Positions 1 to 9,964 are shown, counted from the stretch's first letter. The stretch is DNA of 64,000 nucleotides from Alphaproteobacteria bacterium (GCA_018654745.1 JABILA010000120.1:1-64000); one strand, 5' to 3'. Numbers and translations are program-made. Notes: a model not told the origin generated them from the letters alone.

Positions 1-2
1 GC

Positions 3-119
3 CTCAATGCCTTCAGAAAAGCCATGGTCAAAATGTCTGAATTGGAAATCCGCGACTATATGATGGCTTTATTCAAACCAAACATTCCTCGGAAACCGTT
101 GATAGAGTTGGTGTTATGA
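3..119 (+). CDS. 3' end of an unidentified protein, truncated by the window edge (…LNAFRKAMVKMSELEIRDYMMALFKPNIPRKPLIELVL*)
   Basis: Open frame from the window edge to TGA at 117-119; no family recognised. Confidence 0.35.
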   Translation, partial: LNAFRKAMVKMSELEIRDYMMALFKPNIPRKPLIELVL

Positions 120-587
120 AAAGAGTCGGGTACTGTGGGCGATCTCTTCAGATTTTTCCTGTGCCTCTTTTTCCGCCCGGTATTTGGCTGTAACAACACT
201 CCACGTCAACATGACCGAGTGGAATTTTTCCCCTTCGAAAACGCCTGTAATCAAAAGATCCAGTGTTTCGTCACCAAGTGCAATTTGCGCCTGATAGGGG
301 AAATTTGTGGGGTCCGCAAGGATACGCCGCTGATGTGAAGGGTCTTTGTGGAAAATGTCGATACATTGTCCTTTGACTTCATCTGCGCGGCAGGGGAGCA
401 AGTGCTCAAGGGATCGCAATGTATCAAGGCTTGTCTTGTTCAGATACGTGACTTCCAACGTTTCCGGATCACAGATAACGACGGCAACAGGCATAGATTC
501 GATAATTTGACTAAGCGCGGCAACGGACATGCCATTACTGTCTGTCTTCTTGGGGGACAAAAAATTGAGCATAGAAAATTCCTTCAT
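114..587 (-). CDS. PAS-domain protein, resembling the sensory PAS module of methyl-accepting chemotaxis proteins but without a signalling domain
   Basis: 157 aa ORF; IIESMPVAVVICDPETLEVTYLNKTSLDTLRSLE…GQCIDIFHKDPSHQRRIL…LITGVFEGEKFHSVMLTWSVVTAKYRAE is PAS-like. Confidence 0.75.
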   Translation of the reverse strand: MKEFSMLNFLSPKKTDSNGMSVAALSQIIESMPVAVVICDPETLEVTYLNKTSLDTLRSLEHLLPCRADEVKGQCIDIFHKDPSHQRRILADPTNFPYQAQIALGDETLDLLITGVFEGEKFHSVMLTWSVVTAKYRAEKEAQEKSEEIAHSTRLFS

Positions 588-727
588 GATCAGATAACCA
601 GCGCCCCCCGGATATCCACATTTCGCGTATGACTTTGATATTAATCAGGTATTGATATCGAATGCAATTAATAACAGTTATTGATTGCAAAAAATAACAT
701 TAACTGGAATTTGTTTAAAATTATTGT

Positions 728-742
728 TAAACTATAGTTAAA
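728..742. promoter_or_regulatory. Candidate CtrA binding site TTAA-ACTATAG-TTAA
   Basis: Exact match to TTAA-N7-TTAA in the AT-rich gap between divergent ORFs; AT-rich background lowers specificity. Confidence 0.35.
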
Positions 743-906
743 TAAAAAATGAAATATAAGTAAACATAAAATAAGTTGTTTTCGAAATATTTAAATAAAT
801 AAAATTTATTACTTGTAAACGTCAAATCAAACACCCAAATGTAATTTCACAAGCAGGACAACTACATAAGCGTCTTGATGCTAATTACTGGAAGGGATGA
901 TGATTA

Positions 907-1233
907 ATGTATGCAAAATCTGAAGTTATTAATGGCCGCGGTGACATCCCACTCGAAGTAGGTGGTTTATTCAGTCGTATGCATGAACTCAATATTACTG
1001 AGACTGCTGAAGTTGTTGCAGTTAGCAAAGATCATTCCGGCGTGCCACATGTGCGTTTTAACCTGATCAGTTCTTTGGGACCAAAGGTTATGGATTGCGG
1101 CATCAAGACCCTGGCGGTTGAGACTTTCCTGAAAACCTATTTGCCTTGCACCAAGTCAACAGGGCCAAAAAGACCTGACTGTGAGACGAAAGCGATGCGG
1201 ACAAATATCACGCACCTCAAATCACACATCTAG
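907..1233 (+). CDS. Hypothetical protein, 108 aa
   Basis: ATG ORF after an AT-rich promoter-like region, followed by strong hairpins; no family recognised. Confidence 0.6.
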   Translation: MYAKSEVINGRGDIPLEVGGLFSRMHELNITETAEVVAVSKDHSGVPHVRFNLISSLGPKVMDCGIKTLAVETFLKTYLPCTKSTGPKRPDCETKAMRTNITHLKSHI

Positions 1234-1240
1234 CCAGACA

Positions 1241-1320
1241 AACCTCCCACACCAGTATTTTTATGGGGAGGTTACCGGGTCGTGTCCTCGGGGGATGTGG
1301 CACGACCCGGTTCATTATTT
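1241..1320 (+). terminator. Tandem stem-loops, probable terminator of ORF 907-1233
   Basis: AACCTCCC(1241-1248)/GGGAGGTT(1266-1273), then CCGGGTCGTG(1275-1284)/CACGACCCGG(1301-1310) followed by a T-rich tract. Confidence 0.6.
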
Positions 1321-1433
1321 TATGTCTCTCTGTTAACCGGCGACAGTATTATTCCTGGCCAATAAGGGTATAAGTTCAATATTATTCTTGTATGAGAACT
1401 AATGTAGTACTGAATTAGCCAGGAGAATTTTCC

Positions 1434-2708
1434 ATGACACACTTTGGTGGCTTGCACACCCGGATCGCATTGTTGCTGATGCTGGGCGTGTTCTTCGCGA
1501 CCCCGTCGATTGCAGCAGATACTGATGCACGCGTGGCCGAGCTTGAACGCATTATCAAGGCACAGCAGGCGCAACTTGCCGCCCAGGCCAAGGTGCTGGA
1601 ACAATTGCAAAAAGAAGTCGGCTCACTTGCAAAGTCGGATGGCGCCAAGGGGTTTGTTACGACCGGCCTGGCGAAATCCGGTAATGACAAGGTTGGTCTG
1701 AAGATATACGGACAGGTCAACCGGGGCGTATTGCTGGTAGACGACGGCCATAACGCCAAAGCTTTCAGCGTCGACAACGATTCATCTTCCACCCGTATAG
1801 GCCTGGTGGGAAATGTAGAAGCCACGGACAATCTGACGATCGGGACAAAGATCGAAGTGCAGTTCGAATCCAATTCAACCGGTGACGTCAACCAGGCTAA
1901 CAACAGTTCCACGATTGCGTCCAACAGTTTCACGGAACGCCATCTCGATCTTTTCTTTGCCCACAAACGGATGGGAACCGTGTGGCTGGGGCAGGGCTCA
2001 ACCGCGTCTGACGCCATGGCTAGCACTGATTTATCCCGGACCACATTGGTGGGTTATTCCTCGGTTTCGGACATAGCGGGTGGTATTTCCTTTGCCACCA
2101 GTGGTACCGGTGCCATCACAGGCAATCCAGCCGTGGGTGATGTCTTCAGCGATATGACTGGTCTCGGTCGTGATGACCGGGTGCGCTATGATACGCCGGA
2201 CATGTCGGGTTTCCAGTTGGGAACATCGCTTGTTGACGGCGGGGAATGGGATCTGGCCGGTAGCTACAATCGGGATTTTGAATCCCTGCAAATGTCCGTG
2301 GGCGGTGGCTATTCCAATCCGTCAGGAACATCGACAACAACGTCGTCGATCACCCATGGCTCACTTTCCGTGATGATGAAAAACGGCATCAATGCGACGG
2401 TGGCAGCAGGCAAGTCAAAAATGAAATCTGCTGCCCGCAGCGATCCCGGTTTCCAGTATCTGAAACTGGGTTACCTGGCCTCATGGACAAAACTCGGAAA
2501 TACAGCTTTTGCTGTGGATTACGGCCAATATGACGACGTGGCCCAGAACAATGACGAAGCCAGCAGTTATGCCCTGATGTTCGTTCAGAATCTCGATAAC
2601 TGGGGAACAGAACTTTATGGCGTTTACCGTAACCATGAACTGAAGCGTACGGGGTCTTCTCTGGATGATATTGACGCCGTGCTGATGGGCGCCAGGGTCA
2701 AGTTCTGA
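1434..2708 (+). CDS. Outer-membrane beta-barrel porin
   Basis: Signal peptide, N-terminal coiled coil (VAELERIIKAQQAQLAAQAKVLEQLQKEV), GLKIYGQVNRGVLLVDDG… porin-like strands, C-terminal Phe. Confidence 0.85.
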   Translation: MTHFGGLHTRIALLLMLGVFFATPSIAADTDARVAELERIIKAQQAQLAAQAKVLEQLQKEVGSLAKSDGAKGFVTTGLAKSGNDKVGLKIYGQVNRGVLLVDDGHNAKAFSVDNDSSSTRIGLVGNVEATDNLTIGTKIEVQFESNSTGDVNQANNSSTIASNSFTERHLDLFFAHKRMGTVWLGQGSTASDAMASTDLSRTTLVGYSSVSDIAGGISFATSGTGAITGNPAVGDVFSDMTGLGRDDRVRYDTPDMSGFQLGTSLVDGGEWDLAGSYNRDFESLQMSVGGGYSNPSGTSTTTSSITHGSLSVMMKNGINATVAAGKSKMKSAARSDPGFQYLKLGYLASWTKLGNTAFAVDYGQYDDVAQNNDEASSYALMFVQNLDNWGTELYGVYRNHELKRTGSSLDDIDAVLMGARVKF

Positions 2709-2722
2709 CTGGACGCTTTAAC

Positions 2723-2902
2723 GTGAACCGGACGATCAAACAAAAAGCCGTTACCGAGTTGATCCTGGTAGCGGCTTTTCTTGTGCTGGGAGCCTGTGGC
2801 GGCAAACCTTTCACGCCGGAGAAAATAGGTGAAGTCAAAGCCGGACCAGGCCTCTTCACAGGTAAAAAGGGCGGCATCGTTATTTCACCTTCAAGCAACT
2901 GA
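2723..2902 (+). CDS. Small predicted lipoprotein, 59 aa, GTG start (not in supplied ORF track)
   Basis: VNRTIKQKAVTELILVAAFLVLGACGGKPFTPEKIGEVKAGPGLFTGKKGGIVISPSSN*; lipobox LGAC. Confidence 0.65.
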   Translation: MNRTIKQKAVTELILVAAFLVLGACGGKPFTPEKIGEVKAGPGLFTGKKGGIVISPSSN

Positions 2903-2986
2903 TTGCAGAAACAAAAACCCCCTTCCAACGCTCATGCAGCGTTGCATGTAAGGTGGGAAGCGGGCATTGAGAATTAGAGCTAGTGA

Positions 2987-3190
2987 TCAGATGGTATCAT
3001 CGCCGCCGTTTGCCAACTCGTGAATTAATCGCTGGAGAAAGGTATACGGGGGTTTTGGGGGCTGGAGATATTCCGGATGTTTCTGGGGGTATTGTTCCGA
3101 AAAATTCTGCAAAATCAGCCCGAAAGGCCCTAGAGCCGGGAATTCGATGCCAAGAGTTTGCTTCAGGTGCTTGCCGCCGGGCTGTGACAT
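2987..3190 (-). CDS. Candidate small protein, 67 aa, uncertain
   Basis: MSQPGGKHLKQTLGIEFPALGPFGLILQNFSEQYPQKHPEYLQPPKPPYTFLQRLIHELANGGDDTI; protein-like composition but no clear Shine-Dalgarno. Confidence 0.3.
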   Translation of the reverse strand: MSQPGGKHLKQTLGIEFPALGPFGLILQNFSEQYPQKHPEYLQPPKPPYTFLQRLIHELANGGDDTI

Positions 3191-3251
3191 TGATATAGAG
3201 TGCGCTTCCGTTCACCGGTCTCCTTTCAAGGCGACCGGCATTTGGCATATT

Positions 3252-3336
<85 letters not shown>

Positions 3337-3428
3337 TGTCAAGTAACGGAAAACAAAGGATTTTTCACTGGTTTCGGGGTGTGCACGCCGCGGATCCTGG
3401 TTCACATTAAAAGACGGACGAACGTTCC

Positions 3429-4910
3429 ATGCAGGTTACAGAAACAGGCTCTGAAGGTCTGAAGCGCGAATTCACCATCGTTGTTGAAGCCAGCGAAATC
3501 GAATCCAAAGTCGATGCGCGCATCGCCGAACTCGCTAAAACGGCCAATATGCAGGGTTTCCGCCCTGGTAAGGTGCCGCAATCACTGTTGCGCCAGCGTT
3601 ATGGCGACTCGGTTATGGGCGAAGTGCTGGAAGAAGCCGTCAATAACGGCACCACACAGGCTTTGACCGACAATGACCTGCGCCCGGCCATGCAGCCCAA
3701 AGTCGACGTCAAGGAATTCGACAAGGGCAAGGACCTGGAATACACCGTCGAAGTCGAAATTCTGCCAACCATCGAGCCCACTGATTTTTCAAAAATCAAG
3801 CTGGAGCGCATGAAGGCTGAGCCGGCCAAAACTGAAGTTGAAGACGCCATCAAGCGTCTTGCCGATGCCCAGAAAACATTTGAAGCTGATCCCAAGCGCA
3901 AATCAGAAAACGGCGATGCCGTTGTAATCGATTTTGTTGGCTCGGTTGATGGTGTTGAATTTGATGGTGGCAAGGGTGAGGATCACTCACTTGAGCTTGG
4001 CTCAAACTCTTTTATTCCCGGCTTTGAAGAGCAATTGATTGGCAAAAAGACTGGCGATCATGTGCAGGTCAAAGTCGATTTCCCGGCTGATTATGGCTCG
4101 GACGAACTGGCTGGCAAAGCCGCTGTGTTTGAAGTTGACGTCAAGGAAGTCAAGGTCGCAAGTGCCGCCGAAATCAACGACGCCCTGGCTGAACGTGTTG
4201 GCCTTGAAAACCTCGAAGCCCTGACCACAGCAATTACCGAGCAAATGAGCGGTGATTATGATGGCATGGCGCGCCAGCGTTTGAAGCGTGAATTGCTGGA
4301 CATTCTGGCTGACAGCCACGATTTCGACGTACCGCAAGGCATGGTCGATCAGGAATTTGAAGGTATCTGGCAGCAGGTCGAACAGCAACGCGCCCAGGAT
4401 GGTGATGATGCTGAAGGCGAAGATGCAGGCAAATCTGATGACGAACTGAAGGAAGAGTATCGCGACATCGCCGTTCGGCGTGTGCGCCTTGGTCTTTTGC
4501 TGTCCGACATCGGCACAACCAACAACATCGAAGTGCAGCAGGACGAAGTGAACCGGGCGATGGCTGAGCAAGCCCGTCAATTCCCGGGTCAGGAACAAAT
4601 GCTGGTGGAATATTACCAGAAAAATCCTGACGCCATGAACAGTCTGCGTGCGCCGATCTACGAAGACAAGGTTGTCGACTTCATTCTGGAACTGGCATCT
4701 GTCAGCGAAAAGAAGGTCTCTGTTGACGACCTGATGGCTGAGCCTGAAGCCACTGACAAGCCCAAGCCAAAGAAAAAGGCAGCCGCCAAGAAGAAGGCTG
4801 CACCGAAGAAAAAAGCTGCTGCCAAGGCTGATGATGCGGAGGAAAAACCTGCAGCAAAGAAAAAGCCCGCAGCCAAAAAGAAAGCCGCTGCCAAAAAAGA
4901 AGCCGAATAA
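3429..4910 (+). CDS. tig: Trigger factor, with Lys/Ala-rich C-terminal extension
   Basis: MQVTETGSEGLKREFTIVVEASEIESKV…MQGFRPGKVPQSLLRQRYG; PPIase domain; upstream of clpP-clpX-lon. Confidence 0.97.
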   Translation: MQVTETGSEGLKREFTIVVEASEIESKVDARIAELAKTANMQGFRPGKVPQSLLRQRYGDSVMGEVLEEAVNNGTTQALTDNDLRPAMQPKVDVKEFDKGKDLEYTVEVEILPTIEPTDFSKIKLERMKAEPAKTEVEDAIKRLADAQKTFEADPKRKSENGDAVVIDFVGSVDGVEFDGGKGEDHSLELGSNSFIPGFEEQLIGKKTGDHVQVKVDFPADYGSDELAGKAAVFEVDVKEVKVASAAEINDALAERVGLENLEALTTAITEQMSGDYDGMARQRLKRELLDILADSHDFDVPQGMVDQEFEGIWQQVEQQRAQDGDDAEGEDAGKSDDELKEEYRDIAVRRVRLGLLLSDIGTTNNIEVQQDEVNRAMAEQARQFPGQEQMLVEYYQKNPDAMNSLRAPIYEDKVVDFILELASVSEKKVSVDDLMAEPEATDKPKPKKKAAAKKKAAPKKKAAAKADDAEEKPAAKKKPAAKKKAAAKKEAE

Positions 4911-5002
4911 ACAAGTTGATCTTGCAGGGCCGGGACACCAGGTAACATTGGTGCCCGGCTTTCCAGGCCATTTATAACAATCAAGTGTCAAGAGCGAGGA
5001 AC

Positions 5003-5665
5003 ATGAGCGAAACTTACATGCAAGGCCTGATCCCGATGGTCGTCGAACAGACCAATCGCGGCGAACGTTCTTACGACATTTATTCTCGTCTGCTGAAAGA
5101 ACGCATTATCTTTTTGTCTGGCGGTGTTGACGATCATGTTGCCTCGGTGATTTGTGCCCAGCTGCTGTTTCTAGAAGCCGAAAATCCTGACAAGGACATT
5201 GCGTTCTACATCAACTCACCTGGTGGCATCGTTTCTTCCGGCATGGCGATTTACGACACCATGCAATATGTGAAGCCCGATATTACAACATTGTGCATGG
5301 GGCAGGCCGCTTCCATGGGCTCATTGTTGTTGTGTGCCGGTGCCAAAGGCAAACGATTTGCCTTGCCAAACTCCCGCGTGATGGTTCACCAGCCATCCGG
5401 TGGAGCCCAGGGTCAGGCGACGGATATTGAAATCCAGGCGCGTGAAATTCTCGCCTTGCGGGCCCGTTTGAATCAGATTTATGTCGATCATACCGGACAG
5501 GATCTCGATACAATTGAAAAGGCTGTCGAGCGCGACAACTTCATGACAGCCGAAGAAGCGAAATCCTTTGGTTTGATCGATGATGTGGTCTCCAGCCGTC
5601 CGGTTACTGACGATGACAAAAAGGCGCTGGATTCTGACACGTCGGAAATTGAGGATAAAAGCTGA
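5003..5665 (+). CDS. clpP: ATP-dependent Clp protease proteolytic subunit
   Basis: [49 protein letters not shown] and MVHQPSGG motifs. Start set at ATG 5003 rather than GTG 4985. Confidence 0.97.
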   Translation: MSETYMQGLIPMVVEQTNRGERSYDIYSRLLKERIIFLSGGVDDHVASVICAQLLFLEAENPDKDIAFYINSPGGIVSSGMAIYDTMQYVKPDITTLCMGQAASMGSLLLCAGAKGKRFALPNSRVMVHQPSGGAQGQATDIEIQAREILALRARLNQIYVDHTGQDLDTIEKAVERDNFMTAEEAKSFGLIDDVVSSRPVTDDDKKALDSDTSEIEDKS

Positions 5666-5925
5666 TAAACATATCGTTTTTGACCTGTTTTCGGGTTATT
5701 AACGGAATGTTGAATGGTTTGCGACAATGTGAGGACCCATATCAATCAGGAGCGAGCCTTGATTTTTAGGATCAAATCCCTGATTGTCGCAAGATAAAGT
5801 ACATGAGCGGTTCCAGAACCCCATATTTGGGTTGTCGTCAGGGGGCTGGAGCGACTACCATAATAGATGACAGTATTTGCGGCGTTTCGCCGGAAATCAG
5901 TGTTTGAGTAAGGAACGGGGCCAAT

Positions 5926-7191
5926 ATGAGCAAGTCCGGCGGCGGTGACGCCAAGAATACCCTTTATTGTTCCTTTTGCGGCAAGAGCCAGCACGAGGTC
6001 CGCAAGCTTATTGCGGGACCGACCGTATTTATCTGTGATGAATGCGTTGAATTGTGCATGGACATTATCCGCGAGGAACACAAAAGCGCGCTGGTCAAGA
6101 CGACAGACGGTGTGCCAACTCCTGCAGATATCTGCGAAGTTCTCAATGATTATGTGATCGGCCAGAGCCACGCCAAGCGCGTGCTGTCTGTTGCCGTGCA
6201 TAACCATTACAAACGCCTGAACCATGGCGGCAAATCCGATGATGTTGAGCTGGCAAAATCGAATATCCTGCTGATGGGTCCAACCGGTTGCGGCAAGACG
6301 CTGCTGGCCCAGACCCTGGCACGTATTCTCGATGTTCCTTTCACCATGGCGGATGCCACGACCCTGACCGAAGCCGGTTATGTTGGTGAAGACGTTGAAA
6401 ACATCATTCTCAAGTTGCTTCAGTCGGCTGACTATAACGTCGAGCGTGCCCAGCGAGGTATCGTCTACATCGACGAAGTCGACAAGATCAGCCGCAAGTC
6501 TGACAACCCGTCGATTACCCGTGACGTATCGGGCGAAGGCGTGCAACAGGCTTTGCTGAAGATCATGGAAGGCACGGTTGCTTCTGTGCCGCCGCAAGGT
6601 GGTCGCAAGCATCCACAGCAGGAATTCCTGCAAGTGGACACAACAAACATTCTGTTCATTTGTGGCGGTGCTTTTGCAGGTCTGGAAAAGATTATTGGCA
6701 GCCGCGGGCAGGGAAGTTCTATCGGTTTCGGCGCTGACGTGCGCTCTCCCGATGAACGCAAAACAGGTGAAGTTTTGCAAGAAGTTGAACCTGAAGACTT
6801 GTTGAAATTTGGTTTGATCCCTGAATTCGTTGGTCGATTGCCTGTTCTGGCGACCCTGCGTGACCTCGATGAAGATGCTTTGTGTGAAATCCTCAGCAAG
6901 CCAAAGAACGCGCTAATCAAGCAGTATCAACGACTGTTTGAAATGGAAGATGTGCACCTGACATTTTCGGACGACGCCTTACGCGCCATTGCCCGTCGGG
7001 CCATTGATCGCAAAACTGGCGCCCGTGGTTTGCGCTCCATAATGGAGACAATCCTTCTGGAAACCATGTTCGACCTGCCGTCGCTTGAAGGTGTGGAAGA
7101 AGTGGTGATCAACTCCGAAGTTGTCGAGGGTCGTGCCCAGCCACTGTATATTTACGCTGAGCGCGCGGAAGAAATCGAATCCAGCGCCTGA
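5926..7191 (+). CDS. clpX: ATP-dependent Clp protease ATP-binding subunit ClpX
   Basis: N-terminal zinc-binding CSFCGKSQ…CDECVELC; Walker A GPTGCGKT. Confidence 0.98.
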   Translation: MSKSGGGDAKNTLYCSFCGKSQHEVRKLIAGPTVFICDECVELCMDIIREEHKSALVKTTDGVPTPADICEVLNDYVIGQSHAKRVLSVAVHNHYKRLNHGGKSDDVELAKSNILLMGPTGCGKTLLAQTLARILDVPFTMADATTLTEAGYVGEDVENIILKLLQSADYNVERAQRGIVYIDEVDKISRKSDNPSITRDVSGEGVQQALLKIMEGTVASVPPQGGRKHPQQEFLQVDTTNILFICGGAFAGLEKIIGSRGQGSSIGFGADVRSPDERKTGEVLQEVEPEDLLKFGLIPEFVGRLPVLATLRDLDEDALCEILSKPKNALIKQYQRLFEMEDVHLTFSDDALRAIARRAIDRKTGARGLRSIMETILLETMFDLPSLEGVEEVVINSEVVEGRAQPLYIYAERAEEIESSA

Positions 7192-7197
7192 TTTGCT

Positions 7198-7226
7198 CTT
7201 GAAATTGGCACTCTCCTACGCCAAGT
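7198..7226 (+). promoter_or_regulatory. Candidate RpoH (sigma-32)-type promoter upstream of lon
   Basis: CTTGAAA (7198-7204), 16-nt spacer, CCAAGT (7221-7226). Confidence 0.3.
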
Positions 7227-7364
7227 GATAATCAATCGTTTCGGTTCAGGCCGGGGATCGGATCTGGTGGCAGCGCGCCACCTTCCGCACCTGCATTTCC
7301 CATTGTTCTGTCAGATGCCAAATTGGCTGAAAACGTAGAATAAATGAGGTTTGAGGGTCGAATT

Positions 7365-7397
7365 CGATTTGGCGCTAGCGCATAATCAGCCAAATCG
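7365..7397. repeat. 9-bp inverted repeat CGATTTGGC…GCCAAATCG upstream of lon
   Basis: Arms 7365-7373 and 7389-7397; related GCCAAATTGGC at 7318-7328. Confidence 0.55.
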
Positions 7398-7509
7398 TAT
7401 GATCCTTGAATTCGGATGCCGGTAAGTCTCCTGCCAGGTACCGGACCTGGATGTTAAACAATATTTCGGTGACGGGGATACCCGCACTGCTCTCGCTGGA
7501 AGGTCCGAA

Positions 7510-9915
7510 ATGGATACGCCTCACATTGTAACTCTCCCGGTTTTACCCCTGCGCGATATCGTGGTGTTTCCACATATGATCGTGCCTCTGTTTGTCGGTC
7601 GCGACAAATCGGTACGGGCGCTGGAAAATGTCATGCAGGAGGATAAACAGATCCTTCTGGTGGCGCAGAAAAATGCCAGCGACGATGATCCTGTCGTTGA
7701 GGACATCAACACGGTTGGCACCATCGGTTCTGTGTTGCAGTTGCTGAAGTTGCCTGACGGAACGGTCAAGGTTCTGGTCGAAGGTGGCAGTCGCGCACGC
7801 ATTCAGTCCTACAAGGAAAATGCGGATTTCTTCGAAGCGCATGTGCAGCCGTTGCCTGAACTGGATGCTGAATCCGAACAGATCGAGGCGATGTCACGGA
7901 CTGTCATCACGCAGTTCGAACAATACGTCAAACTGAACAAAAAAATTCCGCCAGAGGTTCTGGTTTCCCTGAACCAGATTGATGAACCTGGCAAGCTGGC
8001 CGACACCGTTGCGTCCCATCTGCAGTTGAAGGTTGCTGACAAGCAGGAACTGCTGGAAATCGAATCTGTTATGGACAGGCTGGAAAAGGTCTACTCCCTG
8101 ATGGAGGGCGAAATTGGCGTCATGCAGGTTGAGAAGAAAATTCGCGGCCGGGTCAAGCGCCAGATGGAGAAGACCCAGCGCGAGTACTACCTCAATGAAC
8201 AGCTCAAGGCTATTCAGAAGGAACTCGGCGAAGGTGAAGACGGCAAGGATGAAGTAGGCGAAATTGAAGAACGCATTGCCAAGACCAAGCTGACCAAGGA
8301 AGCCCGTGAAAAGGCCGACGCCGAAGTCAAGAAATTGCGCAACATGAGCCCTATGTCAGCGGAAGCAACAGTTGTCCGCAACTATCTCGACTGGATGCTG
8401 GGTATTCCGTGGAAGAAACGCAGCAAGATCAAAAAAGACCTGAACGCTGCCGAAGCCGTACTTGATGCCGATCATTATGGTCTGGATAAGGTCAAGGAGC
8501 GCATCGTTGAGTATCTCGCTGTTCAGTTGCGGACAAAGAAACTCAAAGGCCCGATCATTTGTCTCGTTGGTCCTCCGGGCGTTGGTAAAACATCCCTGGG
8601 CAAATCGATTGCCAAGGCAACGGGTCGTAACTTTGTACGTATGTCCCTGGGTGGTGTACGCGACGAAGCTGAAATTCGTGGTCATCGCCGGACCTATATT
8701 GGCTCCATGCCTGGCAAGATCATTCAGTCCATGAAAAAGGCGAAGACCAGCAATCCGCTGATCATGCTGGACGAGATTGATAAACTTGGCGCTGATTTCC
8801 GTGGCGATCCATCATCCGCATTGCTGGAGGTTCTTGATCCGGAACAGAACAGTGCTTTCAACGACCATTATCTGGAAGTTGATTACGATCTGTCTGATGT
8901 CATGTTCATCACAACAGCCAACACGTTGCGTATTCCGGCACCGCTGCTGGATCGGATGGAAGTCATTCGTCTCTCCGGTTATACCGAGGACGAAAAAGCA
9001 GAAATTGCCAAGCAGTACCTGATTCCGAAGCAGCGTGAAAACCACGGTTTGTCGGAAGAAGAATGGAGTATTTCTGAAAGCGGCCTGCGCGATCTGATCC
9101 GTTATTACACTCGTGAAGCCGGTGTGCGTAATCTGGAGCGCGAGATCGCCAGCCTGACCCGGAAGGCGACCAAGGAAATTCTGCAAAAGAAATCCGAACA
9201 TGTTCAGGTTACCAAGCGCAATATCGACAAGTACCTTGGGCCACGACGTTTCCGGTATGGTGAAGCTGAATCCGAGGATTTGATCGGTGTCACAACTGGT
9301 ATGGCATGGACAGAAGTGGGCGGAGAATTGCTGACACTGGAATCAGTCATGCTGCCGGGCAAAGGCAAGATGAACATTACTGGCAAATTGGGTGATGTTA
9401 TGCAGGAATCAATTCAGGCAGCGGCGTCATTTGTACGCTCTCGTGCCGTTGATTTTGGTATCAAGCCGCCGTTGTTCGAAAAGAAAGACATCCATATTCA
9501 CGTGCCGGAAGGGGCAACACCGAAAGACGGACCGTCTGCCGGTGTTGGCATGGCAACGTCTATCGTTTCTGTCCTGACCCAGAACCCGGTTCGCAAGGAC
9601 GTCGCCATGACCGGCGAGATTACCTTGCGCGGGCGTGTTCTGCCGATTGGTGGCCTGAAGGAAAAACTTCTGGCGGCCCATCGCGGTGGTATCAAGACTG
9701 TCCTGATCCCGAAGGAAAATGAAAAGGACCTCGAGGAGATTCCGGACAATGTAAAACGTGGTCTGGAGATTTTGCCGGTCTCAACAGTTGATGAAGTTCT
9801 GGCAACAGCCCTGGTCAATCCGTTGGTGCCCATCGAGTGGGACGAAGAGGAAGAAGCAAAAAAAGTCGCGTCCAAAGATGAGAGTTCAGATCGGGATGGC
9901 GTCGTAACACATTGA
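7510..9915 (+). CDS. lon: ATP-dependent protease La (Lon)
   Basis: [32 protein letters not shown]; catalytic PKDGPSAG. Confidence 0.98.
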   Translation: MDTPHIVTLPVLPLRDIVVFPHMIVPLFVGRDKSVRALENVMQEDKQILLVAQKNASDDDPVVEDINTVGTIGSVLQLLKLPDGTVKVLVEGGSRARIQSYKENADFFEAHVQPLPELDAESEQIEAMSRTVITQFEQYVKLNKKIPPEVLVSLNQIDEPGKLADTVASHLQLKVADKQELLEIESVMDRLEKVYSLMEGEIGVMQVEKKIRGRVKRQMEKTQREYYLNEQLKAIQKELGEGEDGKDEVGEIEERIAKTKLTKEAREKADAEVKKLRNMSPMSAEATVVRNYLDWMLGIPWKKRSKIKKDLNAAEAVLDADHYGLDKVKERIVEYLAVQLRTKKLKGPIICLVGPPGVGKTSLGKSIAKATGRNFVRMSLGGVRDEAEIRGHRRTYIGSMPGKIIQSMKKAKTSNPLIMLDEIDKLGADFRGDPSSALLEVLDPEQNSAFNDHYLEVDYDLSDVMFITTANTLRIPAPLLDRMEVIRLSGYTEDEKAEIAKQYLIPKQRENHGLSEEEWSISESGLRDLIRYYTREAGVRNLEREIASLTRKATKEILQKKSEHVQVTKRNIDKYLGPRRFRYGEAESEDLIGVTTGMAWTEVGGELLTLESVMLPGKGKMNITGKLGDVMQESIQAAASFVRSRAVDFGIKPPLFEKKDIHIHVPEGATPKDGPSAGVGMATSIVSVLTQNPVRKDVAMTGEITLRGRVLPIGGLKEKLLAAHRGGIKTVLIPKENEKDLEEIPDNVKRGLEILPVSTVDEVLATALVNPLVPIEWDEEEEAKKVASKDESSDRDGVVTH

Positions 9916-9933
9916 GGTCATTGCTGAATAGTG

Positions 9934-9964
9934 AAAAGGGGGTGCTCGCGCGCCCCTTTTTTTT
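9934..9964 (+). terminator. Rho-independent terminator of lon
   Basis: AAAAGGGG…CCCCTTTTTTTT. Confidence 0.8.

Noticed and set aside
1415-2044. 209-aa minus-strand ORF opposite the porin
   Set aside because: Overlaps a convincing signal-peptide porin in the opposite frame
2927-2943. AACGCT-CATGC-AGCGTT hairpin after the small lipoprotein
   Set aside because: Only 6 bp and no T tract; possible terminator but too weak to list
4002-4991. 329-aa minus-strand ORF opposite tig
   Set aside because: Antisense of trigger factor; Leu/Phe-rich section is just the complement of the Lys/Ala repeats
5746-6780. 344-aa minus-strand ORF opposite clpX
   Set aside because: Antisense of highly conserved ClpX; composition typical of a shadow frame
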